Source: Xanthobacteraceae bacterium (lineage in GTDB: Bacteria; Pseudomonadota; Alphaproteobacteria; Rhizobiales; Xanthobacteraceae). Taken from it: 64,000 bases of DNA. The stretch is from NCBI GenBank assembly GCA_029266425.1, contig JAQSWY010000003.1, positions 1-64,000 of the forward strand. The letters are read 5' to 3'. The notes beneath the pieces are model-generated. The model was not told the DNA's origin and searched no databases. It saw only the letters and a list, made by a program, of their open reading frames with translations. A program made the translations under genes and the position numbers. Below are positions 25,914-35,079 of the stretch, piece by piece (position 1 is the first letter of the stretch; each line of letters opens with the position of its first letter).

Positions 25914-26522
25914 ATGCCGAGGCGCCAGGGTGCGACGTATGTCGCCACGCCGTTGGCCGCCCTGCTGCTGGCGATATGCGCCAATTCGGCCCACGCCGGC
26001 AGCACCAGTATCGGCGGCTCCGTCACCTTCGAACGGATGCCGGATGATTTTGACGCCTCGAAGTCGACGGATTGGGAGCTCGACGCCTCCCACACGTTCG
26101 ACAACCATTTCATTATCGGTGCGGCGGTGAAGTATTACGACACATCGAGCAGCCCCGACCACAATACCAATGTTCAGGGAAGCATCGGCTACACGCACGA
26201 TTTCGGCACCTTCGCCCTGACGGGGAGCACCGGCATCGGCCAGCACTTCATTTCGTCCGACGATTCAACCAGCTTCACCTATTACTTCTTCACGATTGCC
26301 GCCGATATCCCGATCTCCAGCACAATCGTCTGGAATGCCGTGTCGCTGCGCTACCGCAACGCCTTCGACACCGCCAATGACTACAACACGCCGGAGGTCG
26401 CGACCGGCGTCACGCTGCGGCTCGACGAGCACAACTCCGTCTCGCTCCGGCTTGAGCGAGACTGGAAGGACGAGGTGCCGTCCTACACGGCTGTAGAGCT
26501 CGGCTATAAGTACCGCTTCTAG
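25914..26522 (+). CDS. Small outer-membrane beta-barrel protein
   Basis: 202 residues, ATG 25914 with GGGGAG upstream. Signal peptide 1-28 ending AHA. The mature part is a run of amphipathic strands (TDWELDASHTFDNHFIIGAA, NTNVQGSIGYTHDFGTFALT, NSVSLRLERDWKDE) and ends KYRF, the C-terminal aromatic needed for barrel assembly. About eight strands can be counted, as in small OmpW/OmpX-like barrels, but I cannot place it in a named family. It is preceded by the transglycosylase gene and followed by an MBL hydrolase, without clear functional link. Confidence 0.7.
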   Translation: MPRRQGATYVATPLAALLLAICANSAHAGSTSIGGSVTFERMPDDFDASKSTDWELDASHTFDNHFIIGAAVKYYDTSSSPDHNTNVQGSIGYTHDFGTFALTGSTGIGQHFISSDDSTSFTYYFFTIAADIPISSTIVWNAVSLRYRNAFDTANDYNTPEVATGVTLRLDEHNSVSLRLERDWKDEVPSYTAVELGYKYRF

Positions 26523-26636
26523 GCCTCTTTCTCACCCGCTTCCTTTCACCGGAACGTGAAGCCTGCCGTCGTGACCCTGGGTGAAGCGGCAACTAGCTTG
26601 CGCATCCAACCGGATACCGACGAGGAGAACCGCGCC

Positions 26637-27635
26637 ATGATCGACACCTCCCGCCGCAGCCTGCTCACCGGCGCCGCCGCGCTCGGGGCAGTCCTGCCCT
26701 TCGCCGGTGCACTGTCCACGCTCGGGGCCAGCCCCGCGGAAGCGGCGCTGCAGCCGGTCGGCCAGCAGGTGCCCGGCGTCTACCGCTACAAGGTCGGCAG
26801 CATCGAACTCACCGCCGTCAATGATGGCGTGCGCACCTTCCCGCTCGCCGAGGCCTTCGTGAAGAACGCCAAGCTCGACGAGGTCAATGCCGCGCTCGAG
26901 GCCGGCTTCATGCCGAAGGGTCAGGTCACCGCCCAGTTCAACCCGCTGCTGCTCAATACCGGCGGCAAGCTGGTGCTGATCGACACCGGCAACGGCCCGC
27001 AGGCCGGCAATGCCACGGTCGGCAAGCTCAGCGCCAATCTCGGCTGGGCCGGGGTCAAGCCCGCCGATGTGGACATCGTCATCATCTCGCACTTCCACGG
27101 CGATCACATCAACGGCCTGCGCACCGACGATGGCATGCTCGCCTTCCCGAACGCCGAGATCCTGGTGCCGGCGCCGGAATGGGCGTTCTGGATGGACGAG
27201 GGCGAGATGAGCCGCGCCCCCGAGGGCATGAAAGGCGCGTTCACCAATGTCCGCCGCGTCTTCAAGGACCTCGACAGCCGCGTCCGGCGCTATGAGTGGG
27301 ACAAGGAGATCGCTCCCGGCATCACCTCGGTGAATGCCGCCGGCCACACTCCCGGCCACACCGCTTATGTCGTCGCCTCGGGCGATGCCAAGCTGTTCGT
27401 GCAGTCCGACACGACCAACACGCCGGTGCTGTTCGTCCCGCACCCGGACTGGCAGGTGCAGTACGACATGGACGGCGCCAAGGCCGCCGAAACCCGCCGC
27501 AAGGTCTATGACATGCTGGCAGCCGAGCGCATGCAGATGGTCGGTTACCATTATCCCTTCCCGGCGACCGGCTTCATCTCCAAGGACGGAGCCGGCTACC
27601 GTTTCGTACCGGCCATGTGGAATCCGGCGATCTGA
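26637..27635 (+). CDS. Tat-exported MBL-fold metallo-hydrolase
   Basis: 332 residues from ATG 26637 (GAGGAG about 9 nt upstream). The N-terminus is a twin-arginine signal (SRRSLLTGAAALGAVLPF...ASPAEA, about 1-39), so it is folded with metal before export. Zinc ligands: SHFHGDHINGL (HxHxDH), AAGHTPGHTAY, SDTTNT and the late VGYHYPFPATGF. This is the broad MBL branch that includes quorum-quenching lactonases and exported hydrolases; substrate cannot be assigned. The 27 codons upstream in frame carry no signal features. Confidence 0.88.
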   Translation: MIDTSRRSLLTGAAALGAVLPFAGALSTLGASPAEAALQPVGQQVPGVYRYKVGSIELTAVNDGVRTFPLAEAFVKNAKLDEVNAALEAGFMPKGQVTAQFNPLLLNTGGKLVLIDTGNGPQAGNATVGKLSANLGWAGVKPADVDIVIISHFHGDHINGLRTDDGMLAFPNAEILVPAPEWAFWMDEGEMSRAPEGMKGAFTNVRRVFKDLDSRVRRYEWDKEIAPGITSVNAAGHTPGHTAYVVASGDAKLFVQSDTTNTPVLFVPHPDWQVQYDMDGAKAAETRRKVYDMLAAERMQMVGYHYPFPATGFISKDGAGYRFVPAMWNPAI

Positions 27636-27738
27636 ATCGCCGGCGGGAATGGCGCCGATGGATTTGCGCGCGGGAGGCCGCTATCAATCGCGGCTTCCCG
27701 CATGACGAATTCGGATGCTCCCATGACTGAGACCTTCC

Positions 27739-27990
27739 ATGACTGACACCTTGCCCGACCGCCTCTCCTCCGACCCCAACAGCCCGTTCTACGACGCCGA
27801 GCTGCTGGAGCGCGGCATCGGCATCCGCTTCAAGGGCGCCGAGAAGACCAATGTCGAGGAATATTGCGTCAGCGAGGGCTGGATCCGGGTCGCCGTTGGC
27901 AAGGCCAAGGACCGCGCCGGCAACCCGATGACGGTCAAGCTCAAGGGCGAGGTGGTGCCGTATCTCAAGGACGCGCCGGAAGCGGAGTGA
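27739..27990 (+). CDS. DUF3297 family protein
   Basis: 83 residues. The whole protein matches the DUF3297 pattern found in alphaproteobacteria: DRLSSDPNSPFYDAELLERG near the start, IGIRFKGAEKTNVEEYCVSEG, and the VAVGKAKDRAGNPMTVKLKG strand pair. No signal peptide or membrane segment. Its function is not known. An ATG at 27723 just upstream opens a different frame and is not used. Confidence 0.85.
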   Translation: MTDTLPDRLSSDPNSPFYDAELLERGIGIRFKGAEKTNVEEYCVSEGWIRVAVGKAKDRAGNPMTVKLKGEVVPYLKDAPEAE

Positions 27991-28008
27991 TCGCTTTCCC
28001 TAGCCAAT

Positions 28009-28143
28009 CGTCATCCCGGCCGCAGCGAAGCGGAGAGCCGGGATCGCCTGCGGCCGAGTGAACCTCCTGCCTCGACGCCAGTAGACGCGCGCGAACTTCC
28101 CGTTATCCCGGCTCTACGCCCTGCGGGCTACGGCCGGGATGAC
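28009..28143. repeat. Intergenic palindromic repeat, family A, copy 1
   Basis: Opens with CGTCATCCCGGCCGCAGCGA and closes with the inverted arm CTACGGCCGGGATGACG. Both arms also contain GAGAGCCGGGAT / ATCCCGGCTCT. The long central loop separates two inverted arms. Same family at 34925-35057 and 39847-39947. Confidence 0.85.
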
Positions 28144-28165
28144 GAATGCGGTGAAGAGAGACGCC

Positions 28166-28501
28166 CTACTCCTCCGTCTCATCCTCGATCCAGGCGAGAT
28201 ATTCCGCATCGCCACCGGACACCGGGATGAACAAGATCGCTGGGGTGTCATAGGCATGGCGCGCCCTCACCGCCTGCGCCACCGGCTCGGCAAGATCCGA
28301 GCGGGTCTTCAGGATCATCACCACTTCCTCGGCGCGCTCGATCTCGCCCTGCCAGCGATAGAGCGAGATCATGCCGGGCATGATGTTCACGCAGGCCGCC
28401 AACCCGTCGGCGACGATGGCGCGGCCGGCCGCTTCCGCCTCGACGAGCGAAGGCCACGTCGTATAGACAAGCACTGTGCTATACGCGTCATCCGGCGCCA
28501 T
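28166..28501 (-). CDS. cutA: CutA-like divalent cation tolerance protein
   Basis: 111 residues from ATG 28501 (GGGAG about 8 nt upstream). CutA1 motifs are clear: [74 protein letters not shown]. CutA forms trimers with a PII-like ferredoxin fold and has been linked to copper tolerance in E. coli, although its general role is unclear. It is divergent from nadK with only 29 bp between the starts, so they share a promoter region. Confidence 0.92.
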   Translation of the reverse strand: MAPDDAYSTVLVYTTWPSLVEAEAAGRAIVADGLAACVNIMPGMISLYRWQGEIERAEEVVMILKTRSDLAEPVAQAVRARHAYDTPAILFIPVSGGDAEYLAWIEDETEE

Positions 28502-28530
28502 TCCCTCGTCTCCCGCGCATCGGCCGTCCC

Positions 28531-29373
28531 ATGAACGAAGCCGCCCGTCCTTCCCCCGATGCCGAGACCGCGGCGGTGGCCGCTGCCCGCACCATTGAAT
28601 CCAATCGAGCATATGGCCGAATCGCCTTTGTCGCGAGTGAGGCGCAGGACGCCATCGAAGCGCGCGCCCAGCTCGTCGCCCTCTACGGCGCGGCAACGCC
28701 GGAAGAGGCGGACATCGTGGTGGCGCTCGGCGGCGATGGCTTCATGCTGCAGACACTGCACCGCTTCCGCGACACCGGCATTCCGATCTATGGAATGAAC
28801 CGCGGCTCGGTCGGCTTCCTGATGAACGCCTTCCATCTCGACGATCTGAGCGGGCGCATCGCGAAGGCGGAACGGGTGACCATTCACCCGCTGATGATGG
28901 AAGCCGTGGACGCCGCCGGCCACGTCTATCGCGCTCCGGCGATCAACGAGGTCTCGCTGATCCGCCAGTCCTACCAGGCCTCGAAGCTGCGGATTTCGAT
29001 CGACGGCAAGCTTCGGTTGGAAGAGCTGATCTGCGACGGCGTGCTGGTCGCGACCCCGGCCGGCTCGACCGCCTACAACCTCTCGGCGCAGGGGCCGATC
29101 CTCCCTGTGGGCACGCCACTCTTGGCGGTGACCCCGATCTCCGCCTTCCGCCCGCGGCGCTGGCGCGGCGCCCTGGTGCCGGATACGGCCGAGGTCGAGA
29201 TCGACGTGTTGGAAGCCGACAAGCGCCCGGTCAACGCCACCGCCGACCACTATCAGGTACTGAACGTCGTCAAGGTCAGCGCGCGGCTCGATCCGGGCTC
29301 GTCGATGATCATGCTGTTCGACCCCGATCATTCGATCGAGGAGCGCATCCTGCGCGAGCAGTTCACGTATTGA
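28531..29373 (+). CDS. nadK: NAD kinase
   Basis: 280 residues. It phosphorylates NAD to NADP. The diphosphate-binding GGDG motif is at residues 67-70 ([11 protein letters not shown]), followed by [12 protein letters not shown] (NE/D region) and [20 protein letters not shown], the family's catalytic/NAD-binding signatures. The first 25 residues (Ala-rich, [16 protein letters not shown]) are longer than in many relatives, and the ATG at 28531 lacks a strong RBS; no better in-frame ATG occurs before the domain. Cytoplasmic. Divergent from cutA. Confidence 0.95.
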   Translation: MNEAARPSPDAETAAVAAARTIESNRAYGRIAFVASEAQDAIEARAQLVALYGAATPEEADIVVALGGDGFMLQTLHRFRDTGIPIYGMNRGSVGFLMNAFHLDDLSGRIAKAERVTIHPLMMEAVDAAGHVYRAPAINEVSLIRQSYQASKLRISIDGKLRLEELICDGVLVATPAGSTAYNLSAQGPILPVGTPLLAVTPISAFRPRRWRGALVPDTAEVEIDVLEADKRPVNATADHYQVLNVVKVSARLDPGSSMIMLFDPDHSIEERILREQFTY

Positions 29374-29390
29374 CCGAACGCCCGGACGTT

Positions 29391-29474
29391 GTCATGGCGG
29401 GGCTTGTCCCGGCCATCTCGACCTCTGATGCACCGTCAGGAATCGTCATCCCCGGCACAAGGCCGGGGATGACG
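29391..29474. repeat. Intergenic palindromic repeat, family A variant, copy 2
   Basis: Arms GTCATGGCGGGGCTTGTCCC and CGTCATCCCCGGCACAAGGC, then CGGGGATGACG. It pairs a 'GTCATGGC-GGGCTTGTCCCGG' half with a 'CGTCATCCCCGG' half, as at 34077-34161. Confidence 0.8.
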
Positions 29475-29493
29475 TGGTTCCGTGATGGAGAGG

Positions 29494-30657
29494 CTAAGCC
29501 GCCAGCCCGCCCTCCAGCGCCCGAGCCTCGTCGCGCGCGGCTTCCGCCTGCCAGCGGCGGAGCTGGTTGAGGATGTGGTCGATCTCGCCGCCGGCCGGCA
29601 TGTTGCGGTGCTGCTCCAGAACGCGCTCGACAATGCGCCGCTTGAGCCCCGGCGGCTCGTGCAGGGCATCCGCGCCGGCATCGACATAGCTCGCCTTCTG
29701 CACCACCTCCAGCGCGGTGCGGAAGGCCACGAAGGCGCCGCGCGGCAGGCCGGCCCGGTCATAGAGCGCGCGGAACGCGCTTCCCGTCCGGTCGGCGGCG
29801 AGCGCCGCCACCTTGGCGGTCGGCAGGCCCGAGAGCAGCGACACCGCCTCGAAGAACAGCCGCACATGGCCGGACAGCAGCGAGCGCAGCACCAGCGCCG
29901 AGGTGAGCTCGCCCTTGGCGCGCAGATGCTCGACGAAGGACCGCACATCCTCCGCCGGCCGCTCGTGCGCCAGATCCTGCGCGATCGCGACGGTCGCCTT
30001 CTCGCACGCCTCCTTGGTGAGGCGCGCCGCCTGCTCGGGGGGCAGCCACTCCTTCTGCACCACGAAGGCGGAGAGCGTATCGGCGACCGAGCGGATCAGC
30101 GCCTGGTGGGCTTCGGCGGGCAGGCCGTCGCGGCGCAGCAGCGCCTCGCGCAGCGCGGGCAAATGGCCGAAACGCGAGACGATGCGGCCCAGCGCGAAGC
30201 CGGGCACGTCCGATCCCTCATTCTCGATCAGGGTCAGGCAGGCATTGGCACCGCCGACTTCGGCGATGGCGGCGGCGACCGGCGCCGGCACCATCTCCCG
30301 CGAGGCGATCGCGGCCTGGCGCCAGCCATCGCCCTCACCCACCACCTCGACCAGTTCGCCGACGCTCAGCACCGGCGAGCGGGCCAGCACCAGCTCGCCG
30401 ATCTCGCCTGGCTCTGCGGCGAGCGCCAGCATGACGCCGATCGGCGCCTGCCGATGGGAAGCCAGCGTCTGGGCGAGCGCGAGGCGCACCAGCGGCGATG
30501 GATCGTCCAGCAGCAGCAGCAGCGCCGCCTCGGCGGCGCGGCGATCCTCGGGGGAGAGTTCGGAGTGGAGATAGGCCCGCGCCAGTGCGCCGGTGGCATC
30601 CGCCCGCTCAGTGGCAGGCGCCGTCTTCACCCATTTCAGGAACTGACGCACGATCAT
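29494..30657 (-). CDS. DUF2336 domain-containing protein
   Basis: 387 residues from ATG 30657 (MIVRQFLKWVKTAPATERAD), a typical start for this family; an ATG seven codons earlier at 30678 is possible. All-helical, with HEAT-like repeats (DDPSPLVRLALAQTLASHRQ and ALGRIVSRFGHLPALREAL), and a DUF2336 pattern through the centre. The family is common in alphaproteobacteria and its function is not established. No signal peptide or membrane segment. Neighbours give no operon context. Confidence 0.85.
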   Translation of the reverse strand: MIVRQFLKWVKTAPATERADATGALARAYLHSELSPEDRRAAEAALLLLLDDPSPLVRLALAQTLASHRQAPIGVMLALAAEPGEIGELVLARSPVLSVGELVEVVGEGDGWRQAAIASREMVPAPVAAAIAEVGGANACLTLIENEGSDVPGFALGRIVSRFGHLPALREALLRRDGLPAEAHQALIRSVADTLSAFVVQKEWLPPEQAARLTKEACEKATVAIAQDLAHERPAEDVRSFVEHLRAKGELTSALVLRSLLSGHVRLFFEAVSLLSGLPTAKVAALAADRTGSAFRALYDRAGLPRGAFVAFRTALEVVQKASYVDAGADALHEPPGLKRRIVERVLEQHRNMPAGGEIDHILNQLRRWQAEAARDEARALEGGLAA

Positions 30658-30742
30658 GGCAGCGGCCCACGCGATCATTACACGAGGGGTACTATGCGCC
30701 TGCCCGATTTAAGAAAGCGTTGACCATAAGACGGGCCAGGTC

Positions 30743-31822
30743 CTACTGCGCGGTCACCTCGATATCGGAATCCTTGCCGGGTTCGACATTGAATTCCTTG
30801 GTGTAGGTCTTGCCGTCATTGCGGGCGATGGCGACGTAATCGCCCTCGGCAAGCACGAAGACCGGGAAGGCACCCACCGATTCCTTGATGGTGTCGCCGC
30901 CGGGCGTCAGCACCGACCATTGCGTGTCCGGCAGGGCATCGCCGCCGACGTTCTTCACCAGCTTCAGCGTGATCTCGGCGGCGCGATGATGGATGGTCGC
31001 GTCGGTGAGCTTGCCGGGCTGCACGTTCAGGTCCGCCTGGATCACCGCATTGGCGTCGCCATAGGTTGAGACGACATAATAATTGCCGGACGGCAGCACG
31101 ATCAGGTCGCCGGTATTGGCGCCGCGGAAGAACGGGCGGCTCGATGTCCTGCCCTGCAGGAAGCTGCCCTCGAAGATGTCGAAGGTCACCTTCTGCCCCG
31201 GGATCGGCTTGTCATTGACGTCGCTCTGCAGCTTCACCCCGCCCGCCGAGAGCACCATCTGCTCGCGCCGCGACGAGGCGCCGACCATGACGCGCTTGGC
31301 GGCGCTGGCGAGCCCGTAGGAGACATGGATCACATAGCCACCGGGCGACAGGAAGAACACCGGCGCCGGCTCCACCGCCTCCGCCACCAGCGGATAGGCG
31401 CCGGAGGCTTCTGGCTTGTCGGCGAAGACGCGCCAGACGAGACCGCGCGGAATGAAGGGGTCCGCATCGCCGAAGCGGGCGCTCACCCCGATTGCTGCCT
31501 TGCCCGCCGGCGGCTGCGGCAGGACAGTGTGCGGATCGCCGCTGCTGGGCGGGGGTGGCTGCCCGCCGGGATTGAGCAGCGTCTGCGGCGTGAATCCCCC
31601 GCCCGCGCCCGGACGCGGCGCGGCCGGCGTGCCGGTGAAGGGCAGCACCTGGGTGAACGCCGGCGCCCGATTCTGTCCGCCCGGCTGCTGGGCGGCGGCC
31701 GGCATCGCCCCGAGCACGGCCACAACGCCAAGCGCCGCAAAAAGGCCAAGCGCCGCCGCAATCCGGAGCGGCGCGCGGAGCTGACGTTGGGGCATTGATA
31801 TGAGGGCGACGATCAGCGGCAT
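30743..31822 (-). CDS. Secreted protein of unknown function with Pro/Gly-rich linker
   Basis: 359 residues. A hydrophobic signal segment (about 20-44, RIAAALGLFAALGVVAVLGA, cleavage near PAAAQ). A Pro/Gly/Gln-rich stretch at about 45-105 (TPAAPRPGAGGG, GGQPPPPSSGDP) is followed by beta-rich tandem modules about 125-355 (YVIHVSYGLASAAKRVMVGA, GNYYVVSTYGDANAVIQADL, EGDYVAIARNDGKTYTKEF). These modules repeat a 'G.Y.V...YG.A' pattern like carboxypeptidase-regulatory or PEGA-type folds. Homologues occur in Hyphomicrobiales without a known role. Start codon choice between 31822 and a second Met nine codons on is open. Confidence 0.75.
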   Translation of the reverse strand: MPLIVALISMPQRQLRAPLRIAAALGLFAALGVVAVLGAMPAAAQQPGGQNRAPAFTQVLPFTGTPAAPRPGAGGGFTPQTLLNPGGQPPPPSSGDPHTVLPQPPAGKAAIGVSARFGDADPFIPRGLVWRVFADKPEASGAYPLVAEAVEPAPVFFLSPGGYVIHVSYGLASAAKRVMVGASSRREQMVLSAGGVKLQSDVNDKPIPGQKVTFDIFEGSFLQGRTSSRPFFRGANTGDLIVLPSGNYYVVSTYGDANAVIQADLNVQPGKLTDATIHHRAAEITLKLVKNVGGDALPDTQWSVLTPGGDTIKESVGAFPVFVLAEGDYVAIARNDGKTYTKEFNVEPGKDSDIEVTAQ

Positions 31823-31933
31823 GACAACCTTGTGGTGCCTCCAAACCGGGGCGAATTCAAGTCATTGCTATTGCCCCGGCGCTTGGTCCGATGCCGTGGC
31901 CGTGCTACCGCGAAACGCCTCAAGGAAGAACCC

Positions 31934-32497
31934 ATGATCGACGCATTGACTCTGCTCCGCACCCGCAAGAGCCCGAAAATATTCGACCTTGCCGCTCCCG
32001 GCCCGGGCGCATCCGAGATCGACGCCATGCTCGCCATCGCCTCGCGCGTGCCGGACCATGGCAAGCTGGCGCCATGGCGCTTCGTGGTGTTCGAGGGCGA
32101 GGCGCGCGAGCGCGCAGGTGCGGCCATTGCGGAGGTCTTCCGGCAGGACAGTGCGGATGCCGACGAGGACCGCATCGCGATCGAGCGCACCCGGCTCACC
32201 CGCGCCCCGGTCGTGATCGCCGTGGTGTCCCGGGCCGGCCCGCACGTCAAGATCCCGGAATGGGAACAGCTGATGTCGGGTGCCGCCGCCGCGACGCTGC
32301 TGGTGCTCGCCGCCCATGCGCACGGCTATGCCGCGACCTGGCTCACCGAATGGTACGCCTATGATCCGCGCACCCGCGCCGCCTTCGGCCTTTCGGAGAA
32401 TGAGCGCATCGTCGGCTTCGTCCATATCGGAACGCTCGCCAAGGCGCAGGATGACCGCCCCCGCCCGGCGCTCGCCGATATCGTCACGAGGTTCTGA
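31934..32497 (+). CDS. Nitroreductase family protein
   Basis: 187 residues from ATG 31934, with AAGGAAGAA upstream. Nitroreductase pattern of the small YdjA type: LLRTRKSPKIFDLAAPGPG (FMN-contacting Arg/Lys/Ser region), SRVPDHGKLAPWRFVVFEG, and HGYAATWLTEWYAYDP. FMN-dependent reduction of nitro compounds or quinones with NAD(P)H is usual for the family; the natural substrate is unknown. Its stop overlaps the next gene's ATG by one base (32497), so it is translationally coupled to the flavin reductase-like gene. Confidence 0.9.
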   Translation: MIDALTLLRTRKSPKIFDLAAPGPGASEIDAMLAIASRVPDHGKLAPWRFVVFEGEARERAGAAIAEVFRQDSADADEDRIAIERTRLTRAPVVIAVVSRAGPHVKIPEWEQLMSGAAAATLLVLAAHAHGYAATWLTEWYAYDPRTRAAFGLSENERIVGFVHIGTLAKAQDDRPRPALADIVTRF

Positions 32498-33096
32498 TGT
32501 TTTACGAGCCGTCGAAGCGCAACCACGGCCTGCCGCACGGTCCGCTGAAGGCCATCGTCGCCCCGCGCCCGATCGGCTGGATATCGAGCCTCGCCGCAGA
32601 CGGTACCGCCAATCTTGCCCCTTATTCCTTCTTCAACCTTGTGAGCGAGGCGCCGGACGTGGTCGCCTTCTCCAGCGATGGGCGCAAGCACTCGGTCGAG
32701 AACATCGAGGCGACCGGCGAGTTCGTCTGCAATCTCGCGACCTTGTCCCTGCTCGAGCAGGTGAACCTCACCTCCAAGCCGATCGCGCCGCACGAGAGCG
32801 AGTTCGAGCTTGCCGGGCTTGAGCGCGCGCCCTCGCGCCTCGTCAAGCCGCCTCGCGTAGCTGCCTCGCCCTGCGCGCTCGAATGCGTCTGGACCGAGAC
32901 CATCGAGGTGAAGGCACGCGGCGGCGTGCCGTCCGGCAATTTCCTGGTGTTCGGCGAAGTGGTGGGCATCCATATCGATGACAGCTTCATCGAGAACGGC
33001 CTCCTGCGCACCGCGCTCCTGCAGCCGCTCGCCCGCCTCGGCTATTTCGACTATTCCTGGGTCGCCGAAGCTAAGTCGCTGCCGCGCCCCAGATAA
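32497..33096 (+). CDS. Flavin reductase family protein
   Basis: 199 residues. FMN-binding split-barrel of the flavin reductase-like domain (about 20-170): APRPIGWISSLAADGTANLA, PYSFFNLVSEAPDVVAFSS, VENIEATGEFVCNLAT. Members reduce FMN for partner enzymes or bind flavin themselves. The one-base overlap with the nitroreductase gene suggests the two flavoproteins work together, which is inference. The next gene is about 230 bp away, so this pair forms a two-gene operon. Confidence 0.9.
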   Translation: MFYEPSKRNHGLPHGPLKAIVAPRPIGWISSLAADGTANLAPYSFFNLVSEAPDVVAFSSDGRKHSVENIEATGEFVCNLATLSLLEQVNLTSKPIAPHESEFELAGLERAPSRLVKPPRVAASPCALECVWTETIEVKARGGVPSGNFLVFGEVVGIHIDDSFIENGLLRTALLQPLARLGYFDYSWVAEAKSLPRPR

Positions 33097-33330
33097 GCCG
33101 CGCATACAGACTTCATTCATGACGCAGTGTTTATCTGGTGCCGCACGCTGGAGGTGTAGCGTATTCCGGGCAGTGGCAAGGAACTCTGCAAGGCGCTCCA
33201 AGTTTCCCTATCGGCAAGCTGGAACACCTTGAAAGCAAATCATTTTCCGTGCGTGTCCCGCCTGCAATACCCGAAGCACGTTCTCGCCGGTAACATCGAA
33301 TCGACAGTTCCCCCAGAGGCGTTCCCCTCC

Positions 33331-34050
33331 ATGTCCGACGTCAATCGCCGTTTCTTCCTCGCCGGTCTGCCGATTGCTGGCCTTGCTCTCGGCCTCGGTG
33401 CCTGCAGCCAGACCTCCTCGGCGAACCGGGCGACGCTCACGAACCCGATCGCCTACACCCCGCTGTCGCCGATGCCGAGCAGCGCGTCGATGTACGGCCC
33501 GGTGCAGGATCGCTTCCCGATCGACGCGGTGGATACCTCGGACATCAATCCGATCTATCTGCGTCGCGAGGTCGACTACACCGGCCGCGAGGCGCCCGGC
33601 ACCATCGTCATCGATCCCAGCGCGCACTTCCTCTATTACGTGATGCCGGGCGGGCGGGCGATGCGTTATGGCGTCGGCGTCGGCAAGGAAGGCTTCGGCT
33701 GGTCTGGCTCGGCGACCATCAATTCCAAGCAGGAATGGCCGGACTGGTACCCGCCCAAGGAAATGATCGCCCGCCGTCCCGACATCAAGCCGCAGCTCAC
33801 CCAGCTGCAGAGCGGCATCGGCATGCATGGCGGCCCCGGCAACCCGCTCGGCGCCCGCGCCATGTATCTGTGGCAGAACGGCAAGGACACGCTCTTCCGC
33901 ATCCACGGCACCGTCGAGCCGAACACCATCGGCAGCAATGTCTCGTCCGGCTGCATCCGCATGATCAACCAGGATGCCATCGACCTCTACAACCGCGTCG
34001 CCATCGGCACCAAGGTCGTGGTGCTCGGCAGCGGGTCGAGGACCTCCTGA
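33331..34050 (+). CDS. L,D-transpeptidase, lipoprotein-like
   Basis: 239 residues from ATG 33331. The N-terminus combines a twin-Arg-like NRRFFLAGLPIAGLALGLGA with Cys25 (lipobox LGAC), so it is probably a lipoprotein. YkuD domain about 90-232 with the catalytic motif HGTVEPNTIG...SSGCIRM (His192, Cys208). It forms 3-3 crosslinks in peptidoglycan or attaches proteins to it, in the periplasm. An in-frame extension to 33229 does not look like a signal sequence. It stands alone between short repeats. Confidence 0.92.
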   Translation: MSDVNRRFFLAGLPIAGLALGLGACSQTSSANRATLTNPIAYTPLSPMPSSASMYGPVQDRFPIDAVDTSDINPIYLRREVDYTGREAPGTIVIDPSAHFLYYVMPGGRAMRYGVGVGKEGFGWSGSATINSKQEWPDWYPPKEMIARRPDIKPQLTQLQSGIGMHGGPGNPLGARAMYLWQNGKDTLFRIHGTVEPNTIGSNVSSGCIRMINQDAIDLYNRVAIGTKVVVLGSGSRTS

Positions 34051-34076
34051 CGGCCTGAGCTTAGTCCAGGATCGAC

Positions 34077-34161
34077 CGTCATCCCCGGCCCCGTGCCGGG
34101 GATCTCGATTCCTGGCCGAGCATCGGGAACCGAGATGGCCGGGACAAGCCCGGCCATGACG
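34077..34161. repeat. Intergenic palindromic repeat, family A variant, copy 3
   Basis: Opens CGTCATCCCCGGCCCCGTGC and ends GGACAAGCCCGGCCATGACG; it pairs the two half-elements also seen at 29391-29474, in the opposite order. Confidence 0.8.
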
Positions 34162-34255
34162 GCGTAGATCGGGTCAGGCTCCGAAGCGCCTCCGTCGGAT
34201 TACGGTTGCAGCGGGCCTGCTGCAGTGCAACGCTGCCCTGAGGGGCAGGTTTTTC

Positions 34256-34897
34256 ATGAGCGGGCGAATCATCACACTGGCCCAGCAGAAGGGCGGCTCG
34301 GGCAAGACGACGGTTGCGGCGCATCTCGCCGTGGCGCTCTCGCGGACCAAGGCGCGGGTGGCCCTGCTCGATTGCGACCCGCAGGGGAGCCTGGGGGAAT
34401 GGTTCGAGGCGCGCGAGGCGCGCCTCGGTGAGGATGGCACCGGGCTCGATTTCCGCACCGCCAGCGGCTGGGGCGCCCGCCGCGAGGCACGCAGCCTTGC
34501 CCGTGACTATGACATCGTCGTCATCGACACCCCGCCGAAATCCGACATCGAATCCCGCCCCGCGATCGAGGCCGCCTCGCTCGTCGCGGTACCGGTGCAG
34601 CCGACGCCGATCGACCTCTGGGCGACGCAGCCGACGCTGGAGATGATCGCCAAGGAGGGCGCCCCCTCGCTGCTGATCATCAACCGCGCCTTGTCACGCG
34701 TGGCGCTCACCGAGGAGATCAGCGAGGCGATCCGCACGCTCGGCCACCCGGCGGCGGAGACAAGGCTCGGCAACCGCGTCGCCTTCGCCGCCAGCATGGG
34801 CGACGGCCGCACGATCCTGGAGACCGCGCCCGGCAGCAAGGGCGCACTCGAGGTCGAGGCGCTGGCCGCGGAGATCCGGCGGCACATCGGGGCGTGA
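34256..34897 (+). CDS. Orphan ParA-family ATPase
   Basis: 213 residues. Deviant Walker A KGGSGKTT (12-19) with the signature Lys, ALLDCDPQGSLGEWF (Walker A'-like), and YDIVVIDTPPKSDIE (Walker B). Compact size and a lack of an N-terminal extension match the ParA/MinD-like group that positions cargo or plasmids rather than a chromosomal ParA with HTH. No parB or centromere-like array adjoins it, so its cargo is unknown. It is bracketed by family A repeats at 34077-34161 and 34925-35057. Confidence 0.88.
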   Translation: MSGRIITLAQQKGGSGKTTVAAHLAVALSRTKARVALLDCDPQGSLGEWFEAREARLGEDGTGLDFRTASGWGARREARSLARDYDIVVIDTPPKSDIESRPAIEAASLVAVPVQPTPIDLWATQPTLEMIAKEGAPSLLIINRALSRVALTEEISEAIRTLGHPAAETRLGNRVAFAASMGDGRTILETAPGSKGALEVEALAAEIRRHIGA

Positions 34898-34924
34898 GGT
34901 CGCCTTCTCCGTCCTTCCAATCCG

Positions 34925-35057
34925 CGTCATCCCGGAGGGCCGCAGCGAGCCGGGATCGCGAACGACCCGGATCGCCTCCTTCGCCTTGAATAAGCGGAAG
35001 GTGCTTCGAACCTTCACGCGATCCCGGCTCTACGGCTTCGCCTCGGCCGAGATGACG
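34925..35057. repeat. Intergenic palindromic repeat, family A, copy 4
   Basis: Arms CGTCATCCCGGAGGGCCGCA and TCGGCCGAGATGACG, with internal AGCCGGGATCGCG / CGCGATCCCGGCT. Lies between the ParA gene and the convergent thrS gene. Confidence 0.8.
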
Positions 35058-35079
35058 GTCTGGGTGAAGGGCAAAGGCC

